64,000 nt of DNA from Nocardioides sp. URHA0020 (GCF_000620705.1 NZ_KK211166.1:535962-599961), one strand, 5' to 3'. Positions 35,370-44,075 are shown, numbered from the stretch's first letter. The notes: generated from the sequence alone by a model not told the origin. Numbers and translations: made by a program.

Positions 35370-36474
35370 CGGCTTCGGGCTCGACCACCTGCCGTACGGC
35401 GTCTTCTCGCCGGTCGGGGGCACGCGACGGGTCGGGGTCAGGATCGGCGACGACGTCCTGGACCTGGCCGCGGCGACCGGTCGACCGGAGCTGGCGACGC
35501 CGTCCCTCAACGCCTTCATGGCGCTCGGCCCCGACGTCTGGGCCGAGACCCGGGCCGAGGCGCGCCGCCTGCTCGAGGCCGGCGCCGCGACGGTCCCGCT
35601 GCGCGACGTCGAGCTGCACCTGCCGATCGAGGTCGCCGACTACGTCGACTTCTACGCCTCGATCCACCACGCCACCAACGTCGGGCGGATCTTCCGCCCC
35701 GACGGCGCCGCCCTGCTGCCCAACTGGCGCCACCTGCCCGTCGGCTACCACGGCCGCGCGGGCACGGTGGTCCCCTCGGGCACGCCGATCGTGCGACCAC
35801 GCGGCCAGCGGCCCGCGGCCGACGGCCCGACGTACGGCGCCTCGCGACGCCTCGACATCGAGGCGGAGCTGGGCTTCGTGGTCGGCGTCGGCTCCCAGCT
35901 CGGGACGCCCGTCCCGTACGGCGCGTTCGCCGACCACGTCTTCGGCGTGGTCGGGCTCAACGACTGGTCGGCGCGCGACATCCAGGCGTGGGAGTACGTG
36001 CCGCTCGGGCCGTTCCTCGGCAAGTCGTTCGCGACGTCGGTGTCGCACTGGGTCACGCCGGTCGCCGCCCTCGCGGCAGCGTGGGTGGAGCTGCCCGGTC
36101 AGGACCCGGAGCCCTTGCCCTACCTGGGCCCTGATCTCACCCGCGGCCTCGACATCGACGTCGAGGTGGTGCTCAACGGCGAGGTCGTGAGCCGTCCGCC
36201 GTACCGCACGATGTACTGGTCGCCGGCCCAGATGCTGGCGCACCTGACCGTCAACGGCGCCTCGCTGCGCACGGGGGACCTCTACGGCTCCGGCACCATC
36301 AGCGGGCCGGAGCCGGAGCAGCGGGGCTCCCTGCTCGAGATCGGCTGGGGCGACGAGTCGGCGTACCTCGCCGACGGCGACGAGGTCGTGCTCCGCTACA
36401 GCGCCCCCGGCACCGGCGGCGGCCGGATCGCCCTCGGCGAGGTGCGCGGTCGGGTCCAGCCCCCCGGGTCCTGA
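35362..36474 (+). CDS. fahA: Fumarylacetoacetase
   Basis: A 370-residue hydrolase cleaving fumarylacetoacetate to fumarate and acetoacetate. It has FGLDHLPYGVFS at the start, DYVDFYASIHHATNVGRIF, PVGYHGRAGTVVPSG, the metal ligands in DIEAELGFVVG, and NDWSARDIQAWEYVPLGPF with GKSFATSVSHWVTP. ATG 35362 (MTDGFGLDH) is preferred because family members begin close to this motif; ATG 35347 is also possible. It is the second gene after the unknown protein, with hmgA divergent. Confidence 0.93.
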   Translation: MTDGFGLDHLPYGVFSPVGGTRRVGVRIGDDVLDLAAATGRPELATPSLNAFMALGPDVWAETRAEARRLLEAGAATVPLRDVELHLPIEVADYVDFYASIHHATNVGRIFRPDGAALLPNWRHLPVGYHGRAGTVVPSGTPIVRPRGQRPAADGPTYGASRRLDIEAELGFVVGVGSQLGTPVPYGAFADHVFGVVGLNDWSARDIQAWEYVPLGPFLGKSFATSVSHWVTPVAALAAAWVELPGQDPEPLPYLGPDLTRGLDIDVEVVLNGEVVSRPPYRTMYWSPAQMLAHLTVNGASLRTGDLYGSGTISGPEPEQRGSLLEIGWGDESAYLADGDEVVLRYSAPGTGGGRIALGEVRGRVQPPGS

Positions 36475-36481
36475 CCTGGTC

Positions 36482-36487
36482 TACGCT
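36482..36487 (+). promoter_or_regulatory. -10 box of the small membrane protein gene (leaderless)
   Basis: TACGCT lies 6 bp before the ATG at 36494. Confidence 0.5.
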
Positions 36488-36493
36488 CCCCCC

Positions 36494-36805
36494 ATGGCGA
36501 ACGATCGGGCGGACGCAGGGAACACCGTGGCAGCACTCGCGCTCTTCGGCGCCGTGGCGGCCGTCGTCGGCACCGCCTGGGCCTTCGGCGCGTGGCCCGA
36601 CGGCGACTACGACGAGAGTCCCGTGCCCGCGGCCCTCGCGCTGATCGTCGCGGTGCTCGGATGGATCAGCGTGCTGGCGGCGGTCACGGCGGGGGCCGTG
36701 CGGCTGGGCATCCGGTGGTCCGGTCTGCGCGACGAGATCGTCCACGAGCTGCGCCGGTCACCGACCGAGTCCGAGCCCGCCCACCTGGACCAGGACGGCC
36801 TGTAA
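36494..36805 (+). CDS. Small two-span membrane protein, uncharacterised
   Basis: 103 residues with two predicted membrane helices, TVAALALFGAVAAVVGTAWA and ALALIVAVLGWISVLAAVTA, then a charged cytoplasmic tail (DEIVHELRRSPTESE). No family recognised. It starts 19 bp after fahA but has its own -10 box, and precedes the Eis-like gene. Confidence 0.65.
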   Translation: MANDRADAGNTVAALALFGAVAAVVGTAWAFGAWPDGDYDESPVPAALALIVAVLGWISVLAAVTAGAVRLGIRWSGLRDEIVHELRRSPTESEPAHLDQDGL

Positions 36806-36845
36806 TCGGGTTGTGGTCGCACCACCGCACCGCTTGGGTGGTGGG

Positions 36846-38111
36846 ATGAGCACCTCGCAGATCCGAGTAGGGCTGGCGACCGACGCCGACCGCTACCTCG
36901 CCACCGACCAGACCGTGTGGTTCGCCGAGGTGGCGTCCGCCGACACCGAGGTGCAGCTGACCGGGCTGCGTCCGGACCAGCGCTTCGCGGCCGAGCAGGA
37001 CGGTGCCGACCCGGCGACGTACCCCGGCGTGTACGGCACGTTCCCGCTCACCCTGGCGATCCCCGGCCCCGACGGCGGCACCCGTCCGGTCGCGTGCTCC
37101 GGACTGACCTGGGTCGGCGTGCATCCCGACCACCGACGTCAGGGCGTGCTCACGGCGATGCTGCGCCACCACTTCGAGCAGGTGCACGCCGAGCCCGGCA
37201 TGCACGTCTCCGCGCTGCACGCCAGCGAGCCGGCGATCTACGGCCGCCACGGCTACGGGCTGGCCTCCCTGGAGCTCGAGGTCCGCCTCTCGCGGGGTGC
37301 GACGCTGACCGCTCCGGGCCTGGACGAGGCCGCGGCGGGCATCACCACCCGGATGACCACGGTCTCCGAGCCCGACATGCCTGCACGGCTGCGGGCCTGC
37401 CACCTGGCGACCGCCGAGCTGGGCACCGTGGTCGGCGCGCTGGAGTACTACCAGCGGATCTGCCTGCAGCTGCCCGAGGACTTGCGGGGCAAGGAGCCGT
37501 GGCGGGTGCTCTTCGCCCGACGCGACGGCGTCGACGTCGGGTTCGCGATGTTCCGCCGCAACGAGAAGTGGGAGCACGCGCGTCCCGCCAGCGCGCTGCA
37601 GGTCTGGACGGTCGTGGGTGAGCCCGCGACCCGGCTGGCGCTGCTGAGACGACTCGTCGACTTCGACCTGGTCACCGAGGTCAAGCTGGGCGCCGTCGGC
37701 GCGGACGACCCGGTCCTGCTGTGGGCCGGCGGCCCGCGGGCGACCTCCGGGATCGAGACGTACGACAGCCTCTGGATCCGCCTCGTCGACCTCCCCGAGG
37801 CACTCATGGACCGCGCCTGGACCGCGCCGTGCGACGTCGTGGTCGACGTCGCCGACCGCGCCGCGCCGTGGAACGAGGGCCGCTGGCGCATCCACGCCGA
37901 CGACTCGGGCGCCGCCACCGTCGAGCGGACGACCGCCGAGGCGGACCTCCGCCTCCCGGTCGAGGTCCTCGGCGCGACGTACCTCGGCGGAGTCAGCCTG
38001 CTCGGCCTGGCCGAGGCGGGGCTGGTCACCGAGCAGCGCGCCGGTGCCGCCCGCGAGCTGTGGCACGCGCTGCGCTCCGACGGCCGGCCCACCGCCGCCG
38101 TGGAGTTCTAG
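36846..38111 (+). CDS. Eis-type GNAT N-acetyltransferase
   Basis: About 421 residues with the three-part Eis layout: an N-terminal GNAT domain with the acetyl-CoA pyrophosphate loop VHPDHRRQGVLTAML, a second GNAT-like domain around 170-300, and a C-terminal SCP2-like domain ending at the carboxylate expected to be catalytic (VEF). Tyr in YGRHGYGLAS matches the general-acid region. Eis proteins acetylate amines, including aminoglycosides and protein lysines; the natural substrate here is unknown. ATG 36846 gives MSTSQIRVGLATDAD. It overlaps the next gene's stop by 4 bp on the opposite strand. Confidence 0.85.
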   Translation: MSTSQIRVGLATDADRYLATDQTVWFAEVASADTEVQLTGLRPDQRFAAEQDGADPATYPGVYGTFPLTLAIPGPDGGTRPVACSGLTWVGVHPDHRRQGVLTAMLRHHFEQVHAEPGMHVSALHASEPAIYGRHGYGLASLELEVRLSRGATLTAPGLDEAAAGITTRMTTVSEPDMPARLRACHLATAELGTVVGALEYYQRICLQLPEDLRGKEPWRVLFARRDGVDVGFAMFRRNEKWEHARPASALQVWTVVGEPATRLALLRRLVDFDLVTEVKLGAVGADDPVLLWAGGPRATSGIETYDSLWIRLVDLPEALMDRAWTAPCDVVVDVADRAAPWNEGRWRIHADDSGAATVERTTAEADLRLPVEVLGATYLGGVSLLGLAEAGLVTEQRAGAARELWHALRSDGRPTAAVEF

Positions 38112-38734
38112 CGAGCCCTCCGCCGCCGCGACCGCACGGCCCACGGGATCGACACGGCGGCCGCGAGGGCGACCAGTCCGAGCAGCCACCACAGCCACGA
38201 GGACGAGTCGGATGGCTCCTCTGCTGACGCATCGGCGGCTGCCGGGCTGCTGGTCGCCGGCGGCTGGGTGGGACTCGCACTGGGCGTGGCGCTGAGCGCG
38301 GAGGGCTTGAGGACGGCGTCCGCGGTCGCGGTCACCGTGACCGTGGCCACGGCGCTCGCCGTGAGCAGCGGCGCGCTGCTCGCGGTCGGGGCCGGTCGGC
38401 TCGACGGCGCAATCGTCGGCGTCGGTGTGGGAGACGGCGTCGGTGTGGGAGTCGGGGTGGGTGTGGGAGTCGGGGTGGGCGTCGGGGTCGACGTCGGTGC
38501 TGGTGAGGGCGTCGGCGACGACTCGACGCTCGCCGAGGTCGAGGGACCCGCCGGTCGGGACGGGCTCCGGGTCGGCGTCGGCAGGTCGGCGCTCACGGAG
38601 GGCAGTGCGGTCCGGGTCGGCTCGGCGACCGGCCGGTCTGCACTGCCGCCCTCACACGCTGTCAGCAGCACGAGCGCGAGCACGGCACCGAGGACACGGG
38701 CACGGACGACCCGTCCGCTCGGGGTGTTCGCCAT
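38108..38734 (-). CDS. Lipoprotein with Thr-Pro repeat spacer and C-terminal membrane span
   Basis: About 208 residues. The N-terminus is a lipoprotein signal (RARVLGAVLALVLLTACEGG, lipobox LTAC). A long Ser/Thr/Pro spacer with about ten consecutive Thr-Pro pairs follows. Near the C-terminus lies a hydrophobic segment (SWLWWLLGLVALAAAVSIPW) with a basic tail RSRRRRAR. Both ends would be membrane-attached, which is unusual. The tail resembles a sortase cell-wall signal, but no LPxTG or LAxTG motif precedes the span. Function unknown. ATG 38734 is preferred over 38767. Confidence 0.65.
   Translation of the reverse strand: MANTPSGRVVRARVLGAVLALVLLTACEGGSADRPVAEPTRTALPSVSADLPTPTRSPSRPAGPSTSASVESSPTPSPAPTSTPTPTPTPTPTPTPTPTPSPTPTPTIAPSSRPAPTASSAPLLTASAVATVTVTATADAVLKPSALSATPSASPTQPPATSSPAAADASAEEPSDSSSWLWWLLGLVALAAAVSIPWAVRSRRRRAR
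38447..38487 (+). other. Run of seven short G-tracts (possible G-quadruplex)
   Basis: On the plus strand, tracts of 3-4 G begin at 38447, 38454, 38459, 38465, 38472, 38477 and 38484, with 1-4-nt spacers. They are the template strand of the Thr-Pro repeat in the lipoprotein gene. Confidence 0.5.
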
Positions 38735-38812
38735 GGATCGCTCGCTCTCGTCGGTGGTGTCGGCCATGCCGTGGCTGCTCGGTCCGCGGGTCCGACCGGC
38801 CGTCGGTCCTCG

Positions 38813-39388
38813 TCAGCCCTGGGTCCGGGCCAGCTGGTCCTGCACCGCCTCCCGGAGCAGCTCGGGAGCGTTGTCGGGGAGCCGTGCGTGCATGAGGATG
38901 ACGTCGCCGTGGGCCAGCCCGCGCTCGATGACGGGTCGGACCTGGTCGAGGTCGACATCGCTGGAGAGCACCAGCAGGGCCGAGGACTCGGGGTGCAGCT
39001 GCCGCTTCACGTCGTCCAGGAAGATCTGGTCGATGCCCGTCCCGCGCAGGCGCTGTGCGAGCGCCGTGACCACGGCATCGGGAGGCGCTCCGGCGACGGG
39101 CGGTCGCAGGAGCAGGTCGACCAGTCCGCCGAGCAGCGAGTTGCGAGCCGCTGCCGCCGACGTCTCCCGCCGGAGGTGGCCGATGCGAGGCACGTGCGCC
39201 CCGGGCAGCCAGGACACCGTGATGGCGTCGTGGACCCGGAGCGCGTCGCGCTGCCGGAGGTCCTTCAGCCGGACCTCGCCGGCGACGGCTCCCATCGCCG
39301 AGTCGTAGATCCAGACTGTCAGCGTCGGAGCTGCGAGGTACCGCGTCGACCCGTTGTCGTCTCCGGGCGGCGCTGGTTGGTCAGGCAT
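38813..39388 (-). CDS. DUF1269-like protein
   Basis: About 191 residues. The N-terminal LTVWIYDSAMGAVAGEVRL and HDAITVSWLPG, a central GGLVDLLLRP region and the C-terminal GIDQIFLDDVKRQLHPESSA followed by LLVLSSDVDLDQVRPVIE fit the DUF1269 pattern. These proteins have no known function. ATG 39388 has GGGGAGG upstream. No membrane span is clear. Confidence 0.6.
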   Translation of the reverse strand: MPDQPAPPGDDNGSTRYLAAPTLTVWIYDSAMGAVAGEVRLKDLRQRDALRVHDAITVSWLPGAHVPRIGHLRRETSAAAARNSLLGGLVDLLLRPPVAGAPPDAVVTALAQRLRGTGIDQIFLDDVKRQLHPESSALLVLSSDVDLDQVRPVIERGLAHGDVILMHARLPDNAPELLREAVQDQLARTQG

Positions 39389-39653
39389 GATGCCGGCCTC
39401 CCCTCTGCACCCACTCCTCCGCCGTGACGTCCGACCCCAGGAACGCCCGGCACCCGGCGCCCTTGATCCCTGCCGCCAGCGGTCGCACCCGGGCATGACG
39501 CCGCTCTGGCGGGGTGCAGGCCGTTCGTCATGTCCCCGATCGTGCCGACCTCACGGGTGGTCGCACCACACCCGCGGTGGGGTGGGGCCACGTCCGAGGC
39601 CGGGTGGGTCCGGTCGGGCGCGCTGCACCCGACCGGTGCTCGAGCAGCTCCGC

Positions 39654-39815
39654 TCAGCCGCCGCCGCCGGGTTCGGGGTCGGGGTGCGCGCCAGGCTCGT
39701 CGGTGTCCTGGTCCGGCACGGTCGGCTCCTCGCCGAAGGGCGTCGGCGGGTCGGAGTCCTGGTCGTGGTCGTCGTCGCCGCGGTGCTCGCGGCCGTCGGG
39801 TCCCGTCGTGGTCAT
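39654..39815 (-). CDS. Possible small acidic protein
   Basis: A 53-residue frame (60 from ATG 39836) rich in Asp, Glu, Pro and Gly (GREHRGDDDHDQDSDPP). Low complexity and no homology that I recognise. A -10-like TACCAG lies 6 bp before the ATG at 39815. The flanking 39389-39653 gap shows nothing else. It may not be a gene. Confidence 0.35.
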   Translation of the reverse strand: MTTTGPDGREHRGDDDHDQDSDPPTPFGEEPTVPDQDTDEPGAHPDPEPGGGG

Positions 39816-39869
39816 GTCCGGCTGGTACCCCGACACGGGGACCGCATGAGCGCCGGCGAGCCGTGGGGC

Positions 39870-40586
39870 TCAGCCCGGGGTCGTCTTCGGCTCGGTCGAG
39901 ACCAGGTGGCCGAAGGCCACGAGCCGGTTGTCGGTGTGGAACAGCTCGGCGCAGGTCACCAGCGTCAGCAGTCGCGTCGACCCGGCCTGCTCCGAGATCG
40001 GCGATCCGGTCGCCGGGTCGACCGGGTCGGGCCCGGTCACCCACCCGGCGTCGATGTCGACGGTCAGGGCGTCGCCGGCGGTGTCGAGCACGTAGGTGGA
40101 GACGGCGTCCGGGGTCTCGACCACGACCTCGTCGCCGGCGTCGAGGTCGGGCATCTGTCGCAGCGGCTCGCCGTGGGTGATCCGGTGACCGGCGAGCGCG
40201 AGGTTGCCGACCCCTCCCGGCTCCGGTGACCCCTCGAGGATCCCGAAGCCGCGCGCGAGGGTGTCGTCGTCGGTGCCGACACGAGCAGGTACGACGTACT
40301 GCTCCCCGAGCCTCGGGATACGAATCAGGGCCGCGACGTCCGCGACGTCCTCGAGATCCTGGCGCTCCCCGGCCGAGACCGTGCCCTGCCCGTCCTGGGA
40401 CCAGGCCCGTTCGGTGGTCGCGACCGTCGCGCGCTGGTCGCGCTTGGACAGGTACGTCGTGCCGTACAGCTGCCAGCCGACGTAGCCGAGCACGCACAGG
40501 CCACCGAGGATCAGCGCGACCCCGAGCCAGACCACCGCCCGCCTCCGCCGTCCAGGGCGGTGCTCGCCACGCCGGATGCCTGCCAC
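39870..40586 (-). CDS. Class E sortase
   Basis: About 238 residues. A basic N-terminus and one membrane anchor (AVVWLGVALILGGLCVLGYV) are followed by a sortase beta-barrel. Catalytic His is in LALAGHRITHG, Cys in LLTLVTCAE, and Arg in HTDNRLVAFGHLV. The TLVTC and single N-terminal span fit class E, which anchors proteins with LAxTG-type signals to the actinobacterial cell wall. No such substrate is seen in the window. GTG 40586 follows CAGACT by 6 bp. Confidence 0.88.
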   Translation of the reverse strand: MAGIRRGEHRPGRRRRAVVWLGVALILGGLCVLGYVGWQLYGTTYLSKRDQRATVATTERAWSQDGQGTVSAGERQDLEDVADVAALIRIPRLGEQYVVPARVGTDDDTLARGFGILEGSPEPGGVGNLALAGHRITHGEPLRQMPDLDAGDEVVVETPDAVSTYVLDTAGDALTVDIDAGWVTGPDPVDPATGSPISEQAGSTRLLTLVTCAELFHTDNRLVAFGHLVSTEPKTTPG

Positions 40587-40592
40587 GCGCCC

Positions 40593-40598
40593 AGTCTG
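40593..40598 (-). promoter_or_regulatory. Possible -10 box of the sortase gene
   Basis: CAGACT on the minus strand, 6 bp before GTG 40586. Confidence 0.4.
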
Positions 40599-40621
40599 CA
40601 CGCTGCGGGCCGACCGCCCGG

Positions 40622-40627
40622 TAGCGT
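40622..40627 (+). promoter_or_regulatory. -10 box of the metallophosphoesterase gene (leaderless)
   Basis: TAGCGT lies 6 bp before the GTG at 40634. It is divergent from the sortase start across 47 bp. Confidence 0.5.
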
Positions 40628-40633
40628 GACGAC

Positions 40634-41578
40634 GTGCAGTTCGGCCAGTACCCCGCGCCGGGGCACGTCATCGCCCACCTCAGCGACCCGCACCTGCTCG
40701 CCGACGGGGCCAAGCAGTACGGCGTCGTCGACACCGAGGTCGGGCTGGCCCTCGCGCTGGCCCGGATCGCCCGCCTCGACCCGCTGCCCCAGGCCCTGGT
40801 CTTCACCGGCGACCTCGCGGACCGGGCCGAGCCGGCGGCGTACGCCCGCCTGCGTGCGTTCGTCGAGCCGGTCGCCGCGGCGATGGGTGCGCAGGTCGTC
40901 TGGGTGATGGGCAACCACGACGAGCGGGCGACGTACGCCGCGCAGCTCTTCGACGAGACGCTCGCCGACGGTGACGACGCGACCCAGGACCGGGTCCACG
41001 ACGTCGACGGGCTGCGGATCGTCTCCCTCGACACCAGCGTCCCTGGCTACCACCACGGCGAGATCAGCGACGCCCAGCTCGCGTGGCTCGCCGAGGTGCT
41101 CGCGACCCCGGCGCCGCACGGCACCCTGCTGGCGCTGCACCACCCGCCGATCCCGATCCCGATGATGCCCGCCGCTGAGGTGATCGAGCTGCTCGAGCAG
41201 GACCGGCTCGCGGCCGTGCTCGAGGGCACCGACGTGCGCTGCATCCTGGGCGGTCACTTCCACTACTCGACGTACTCGACCTTCGCCGGCATCCCGGTCT
41301 CGGTCGCCTCCGCGACCTGCTACACCTCCGACCCGGCCCCGCTCGAGCGGTTCGTGTCCGGCGTCGACGGCCACCAGGCGATGACCATGGTGCACCTGTA
41401 CGACGACCGGATCGTGCACACGATCGTGCCGGTCGACGAGGCGGCCGAGGTGAGCGGCTTCCCCTCGGACGTACGCGCCCAGGTCGAGGCCCTCTCCGTC
41501 GAGGAACGGCGCGAGCTGCTCTCCCGCAAGGACTCCCCCATCTACACCGGCGAGATCCAGGTCCCCGGGATCATCTGA
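40634..41578 (+). CDS. Metallophosphoesterase, CpdA-like
   Basis: A 314-residue calcineurin-type phosphoesterase. All motifs are in order: HLSDPHLL, FTGDLADR, VMGNHDERATY, ALHHPP and GGHFHYSTY. The pattern fits class III cyclic-nucleotide phosphodiesterases (CpdA, Rv0805), which hydrolyse cAMP, though many members prefer other phosphodiesters. It starts with GTG and is leaderless. Confidence 0.88.
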   Translation: MQFGQYPAPGHVIAHLSDPHLLADGAKQYGVVDTEVGLALALARIARLDPLPQALVFTGDLADRAEPAAYARLRAFVEPVAAAMGAQVVWVMGNHDERATYAAQLFDETLADGDDATQDRVHDVDGLRIVSLDTSVPGYHHGEISDAQLAWLAEVLATPAPHGTLLALHHPPIPIPMMPAAEVIELLEQDRLAAVLEGTDVRCILGGHFHYSTYSTFAGIPVSVASATCYTSDPAPLERFVSGVDGHQAMTMVHLYDDRIVHTIVPVDEAAEVSGFPSDVRAQVEALSVEERRELLSRKDSPIYTGEIQVPGII

Positions 41579-41639
41579 GGCCATGTCCCCCGGATCCGTC
41601 GGTCGCGCAGCGGGCACCGCGACGAGAGCCGTGGCCTAG

Positions 41640-42365
41640 ATGGCGGCGGCGCTCCTCTGGGGACTCTTCTCCTCCGCGGCGCTCTTCCTCGGCCAGCTGC
41701 TGGCCAAGCCGCTCGGGAGGTCGGAGCGTGCGGTCGGCCTGATGATGGGCTTCGGTGGCGGCACCCTGCTCGCCGCGGTCGCCTACGAGCTGATCCCCGA
41801 GGCGAACATCGACGACGGCTGGCAGATCATCGTCGCCGCCCTGGTCGGCGCGCTCACCTACTACGTCGGCGACCGGCTGGTCGACAAGGGCGGCGGCGAG
41901 GCCCGGGTGGCGGTCGGCACGGGCCGGGCCGAGGGCGGCTCCGGGATGGCGATGTTCCTGGGCGCGCTGCTCGACGGCATTCCCGAGGCGTTCATCCTCG
42001 GTCTCGGCCTGGCCCTGGGCGGCTCGATCAGCCTGGCGTTCCTGGCCGCGATCTTCGTGTCCAACATCCCTCAGGGCCTGGCCGGCACGACGAGCCTGCA
42101 GGAGGCCGGCACCTCAGGACGCCGGATCACGGTGATGTGGACGCTGCTGACGATCGCCTGCGGCGTCGCGTCGCTGCTGGGCTACCTGATGGCCCACCAC
42201 CTCGACCACGTCGGCACCTACGCGAGCGCGTTCGGCGGCGGCGCCGTGCTGATGATGCTGGCGGACTCGATGATCCCGGAGTCCTACCAGCACGGTGGGC
42301 GCCTGGTCGGGCTCCTGACCGTGATCGGCTTCCTGGTCGCCGGGGTGCTGACCGTCCTGCAGTAG
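41640..42365 (+). CDS. ZIP-family metal transporter
   Basis: A 241-residue protein with about seven membrane spans. The metal-binding segments of ZIP transporters are seen in LDGIPEAFILGLGLALGGS, FVSNIPQGLAGTTSLQEAG and HHLDHVGTYASAFGGGAVL. It probably imports Zn2+ or another divalent metal. A stop codon directly precedes the ATG in frame, so 41640 is the first possible ATG start; a GAGAG stretch upstream is a weak ribosome-binding site. No metal-responsive site is visible. Confidence 0.85.
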   Translation: MAAALLWGLFSSAALFLGQLLAKPLGRSERAVGLMMGFGGGTLLAAVAYELIPEANIDDGWQIIVAALVGALTYYVGDRLVDKGGGEARVAVGTGRAEGGSGMAMFLGALLDGIPEAFILGLGLALGGSISLAFLAAIFVSNIPQGLAGTTSLQEAGTSGRRITVMWTLLTIACGVASLLGYLMAHHLDHVGTYASAFGGGAVLMMLADSMIPESYQHGGRLVGLLTVIGFLVAGVLTVLQ

Positions 42366-42386
42366 CCGATGGTGAGGGACGAGCGG

Positions 42387-43091
42387 CTACGCGGTCGCCT
42401 CGTCCGCGGCGACCACCGCGGCCGCCGCCAGCCCGAACGGCCCGTGCAGCACCGGTCGTACGTCGCCCCGCGTGCCGACCCACCCGACGCCCGGCTCGAG
42501 CCGGCGCAGCACCCGGGCGGGCGCGCCGCCGACGACCGTGTGGTCCTCGACCACGCCGCGCACCACCGAGCCGGCGGCGACCACGACGTTGCGTCCGATC
42601 CGCGCGCCCGGCAGGATGATCGCGCCGTGCCCGATCCAGGTGCCGTCGCCGATCTCGACCGGGTCGTGGGTGCCGAACTGCTCACCGATCGGCAGCTCGG
42701 GGTCCTGGTAGCCGTGGCTCGCGTCGGACACGAAGATGTCCTGGCCGAACCAGACACCGTCGCCGATCACGATCGACTCGTGCGCGACGATCGTGCACCG
42801 GGCGCCGATCACGCTGCGGTCACCGATCACCAGCGCCCGCTCCGGAGCGCGGGTGTCGAGGACGCCGTACCCGACGGAGAGACTGACGTTGCGGCCGATC
42901 AGCGTGTCCTCGCCGATGTGGATCGAGCGCTGACCCATCAGCGTCGCCATCGGGAAGCCGATGCTGGTCCCCCGGCCGAGGCTGCCGAACTGGTCGGCCG
43001 CGTGTGTGCCCGGGACGATCTGGCCGACCCGGTCCAACCATCGCCAGCCGGCCTGCACGCCGCGGCTGAGCACGCGGTTCAACGGGTTCAC
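42387..43091 (-). CDS. Hexapeptide-repeat (left-handed beta-helix) acyltransferase
   Basis: A 234-residue protein. Residues about 45-190 form imperfect hexapeptide repeats such as IHIGEDTLIGRNVSL, VIGDRSVIGARCTIV and VEIGDGTWIGHGAIILPGA, closing with the family's AAGSVVRGVVEDHTVVGGAPA. It transfers acetyl or another acyl group to an unknown acceptor, often a sugar. The catalytic His is probably in SDASHGYQDPE. GTG 43091 follows -10 TAGCCT by 7 bp. Confidence 0.85.
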   Translation of the reverse strand: MNPLNRVLSRGVQAGWRWLDRVGQIVPGTHAADQFGSLGRGTSIGFPMATLMGQRSIHIGEDTLIGRNVSLSVGYGVLDTRAPERALVIGDRSVIGARCTIVAHESIVIGDGVWFGQDIFVSDASHGYQDPELPIGEQFGTHDPVEIGDGTWIGHGAIILPGARIGRNVVVAAGSVVRGVVEDHTVVGGAPARVLRRLEPGVGWVGTRGDVRPVLHGPFGLAAAAVVAADEATA

Positions 43092-43098
43092 GAGCGTG

Positions 43099-43104
43099 AG
43101 GCTA
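43099..43104 (-). promoter_or_regulatory. -10 box of the acyltransferase gene (leaderless)
   Basis: TAGCCT on the minus strand, 7 bp before the GTG at 43091. Confidence 0.5.
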
Positions 43105-43153
43105 GCGGCCCGGTGTGGCGCGCACCACGAGAACGCCGCGGCCGGGCACCGAT

Positions 43154-43178
43154 CCCCGCGTAGCGCATCGCCGCGGGG
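43154..43178 (-). terminator. Terminator of the DUF3068 gene
   Basis: CCCCGCG/CGCGGGG with an 11-nt loop, starting at the base after the stop codon. Confidence 0.55.
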
Positions 43179-44075
43179 CTAGGCGGCCTGCGGCCCACGC
43201 CGGCGCAGCAGCAGGAGCAGGAACCCGAGCACGAGCGCGGCCACGCCGGCGGCGTACCCGACGACGGGCACGACGGTCTCGATCAGTCGCAGGCTCGAGA
43301 TGTTGGACCCGGCGTCGTCGACGTTGGTCTGGACCTGGTCATCAGTGAACCCGAGGTCGAGGTCGAGGATCTTGCCGACTCCGTCGGCGACGCGCTCCTG
43401 GTGCACGACCTGCTTGATGATGGCGCCGGTCCGCGGCTCGATGTTGTAGTCGGTGGTCTGGAGGTAGCTGCCGGTCGTGCCGGTGATCACCTCGACGCCG
43501 TCGGCGCTCGCGTCGGTCCGGTAGCGGTAGGTCTCGAGCCCGTCGATCTTCTCGGTGCCCTCGTACGTCGCGTCGACCGTGGCCCCGACCATGCCGTCCC
43601 ACACGGGGTAGGTCTTCTTCTCGGCGCCGAAGGGCCACTTGTTCTGCAGGCCCTTCTGCTGCGGCGTGCCTGCCGGGACGTAGTCGCCGTTGGGGACGGT
43701 CAGGCCGGTGCGCCGGTCGGTCGCGAACGCCTCGGTCTCGGCGCTGATCAGACGGCCCTGGGCGTCGTCGGCGTCGACGCAGCCGTCGATGCCGCCCTGG
43801 TCCCGCACGACGCACAGCGAGGTGTTCCAGGCGACGACGTCGTCGTCGGAGGCGTCGGGGTCGACGCGGCTGACGCTGAACGCGAGGGCCGGGGACTCCT
43901 GGAGGCTCAGGTCCTCACCGCCGGCCACGCTGGCGGTGCCGGAGAGGTACGTCGTGTTGTCGGTGTCGAGCGGCGTCCGCTCGAGCTGGCCCGGGGCCCA
44001 GGTCTGGGCGAGGACGGCGGCGACGACGAGGAAGGCGCCGAGGCCGACGAGGACCGGGGCGAGGATCTTGCGCAT
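43179..44075 (-). CDS. DUF3068 (PorA-family) membrane protein
   Basis: A 298-residue actinobacterial protein. An N-terminal span (ILAPVLVGLGAFLVVAAVLA) and a C-terminal span (VVPVVGYAAGVAALVLGFLL) flank an exported beta-rich domain. The latter contains NKWPFGAEKKTYPVWDG and YNIEPRTGAIIKQVVHQ, typical of DUF3068. Function is not established. The ATG at 44075 has GGAACA upstream; a -10-like TACGCT lies further upstream, so this gene appears to have a leader, unlike many neighbours. Confidence 0.82.
   Translation of the reverse strand: MRKILAPVLVGLGAFLVVAAVLAQTWAPGQLERTPLDTDNTTYLSGTASVAGGEDLSLQESPALAFSVSRVDPDASDDDVVAWNTSLCVVRDQGGIDGCVDADDAQGRLISAETEAFATDRRTGLTVPNGDYVPAGTPQQKGLQNKWPFGAEKKTYPVWDGMVGATVDATYEGTEKIDGLETYRYRTDASADGVEVITGTTGSYLQTTDYNIEPRTGAIIKQVVHQERVADGVGKILDLDLGFTDDQVQTNVDDAGSNISSLRLIETVVPVVGYAAGVAALVLGFLLLLLRRRGPQAA

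Noticed and set aside
32382..35519. A 1,045-codon minus-strand frame spanning three genes.
   Set aside because: It overlaps hmgA in another frame and the membrane-protein gene and 34515 gene antisense; low-complexity Arg/Ala composition.
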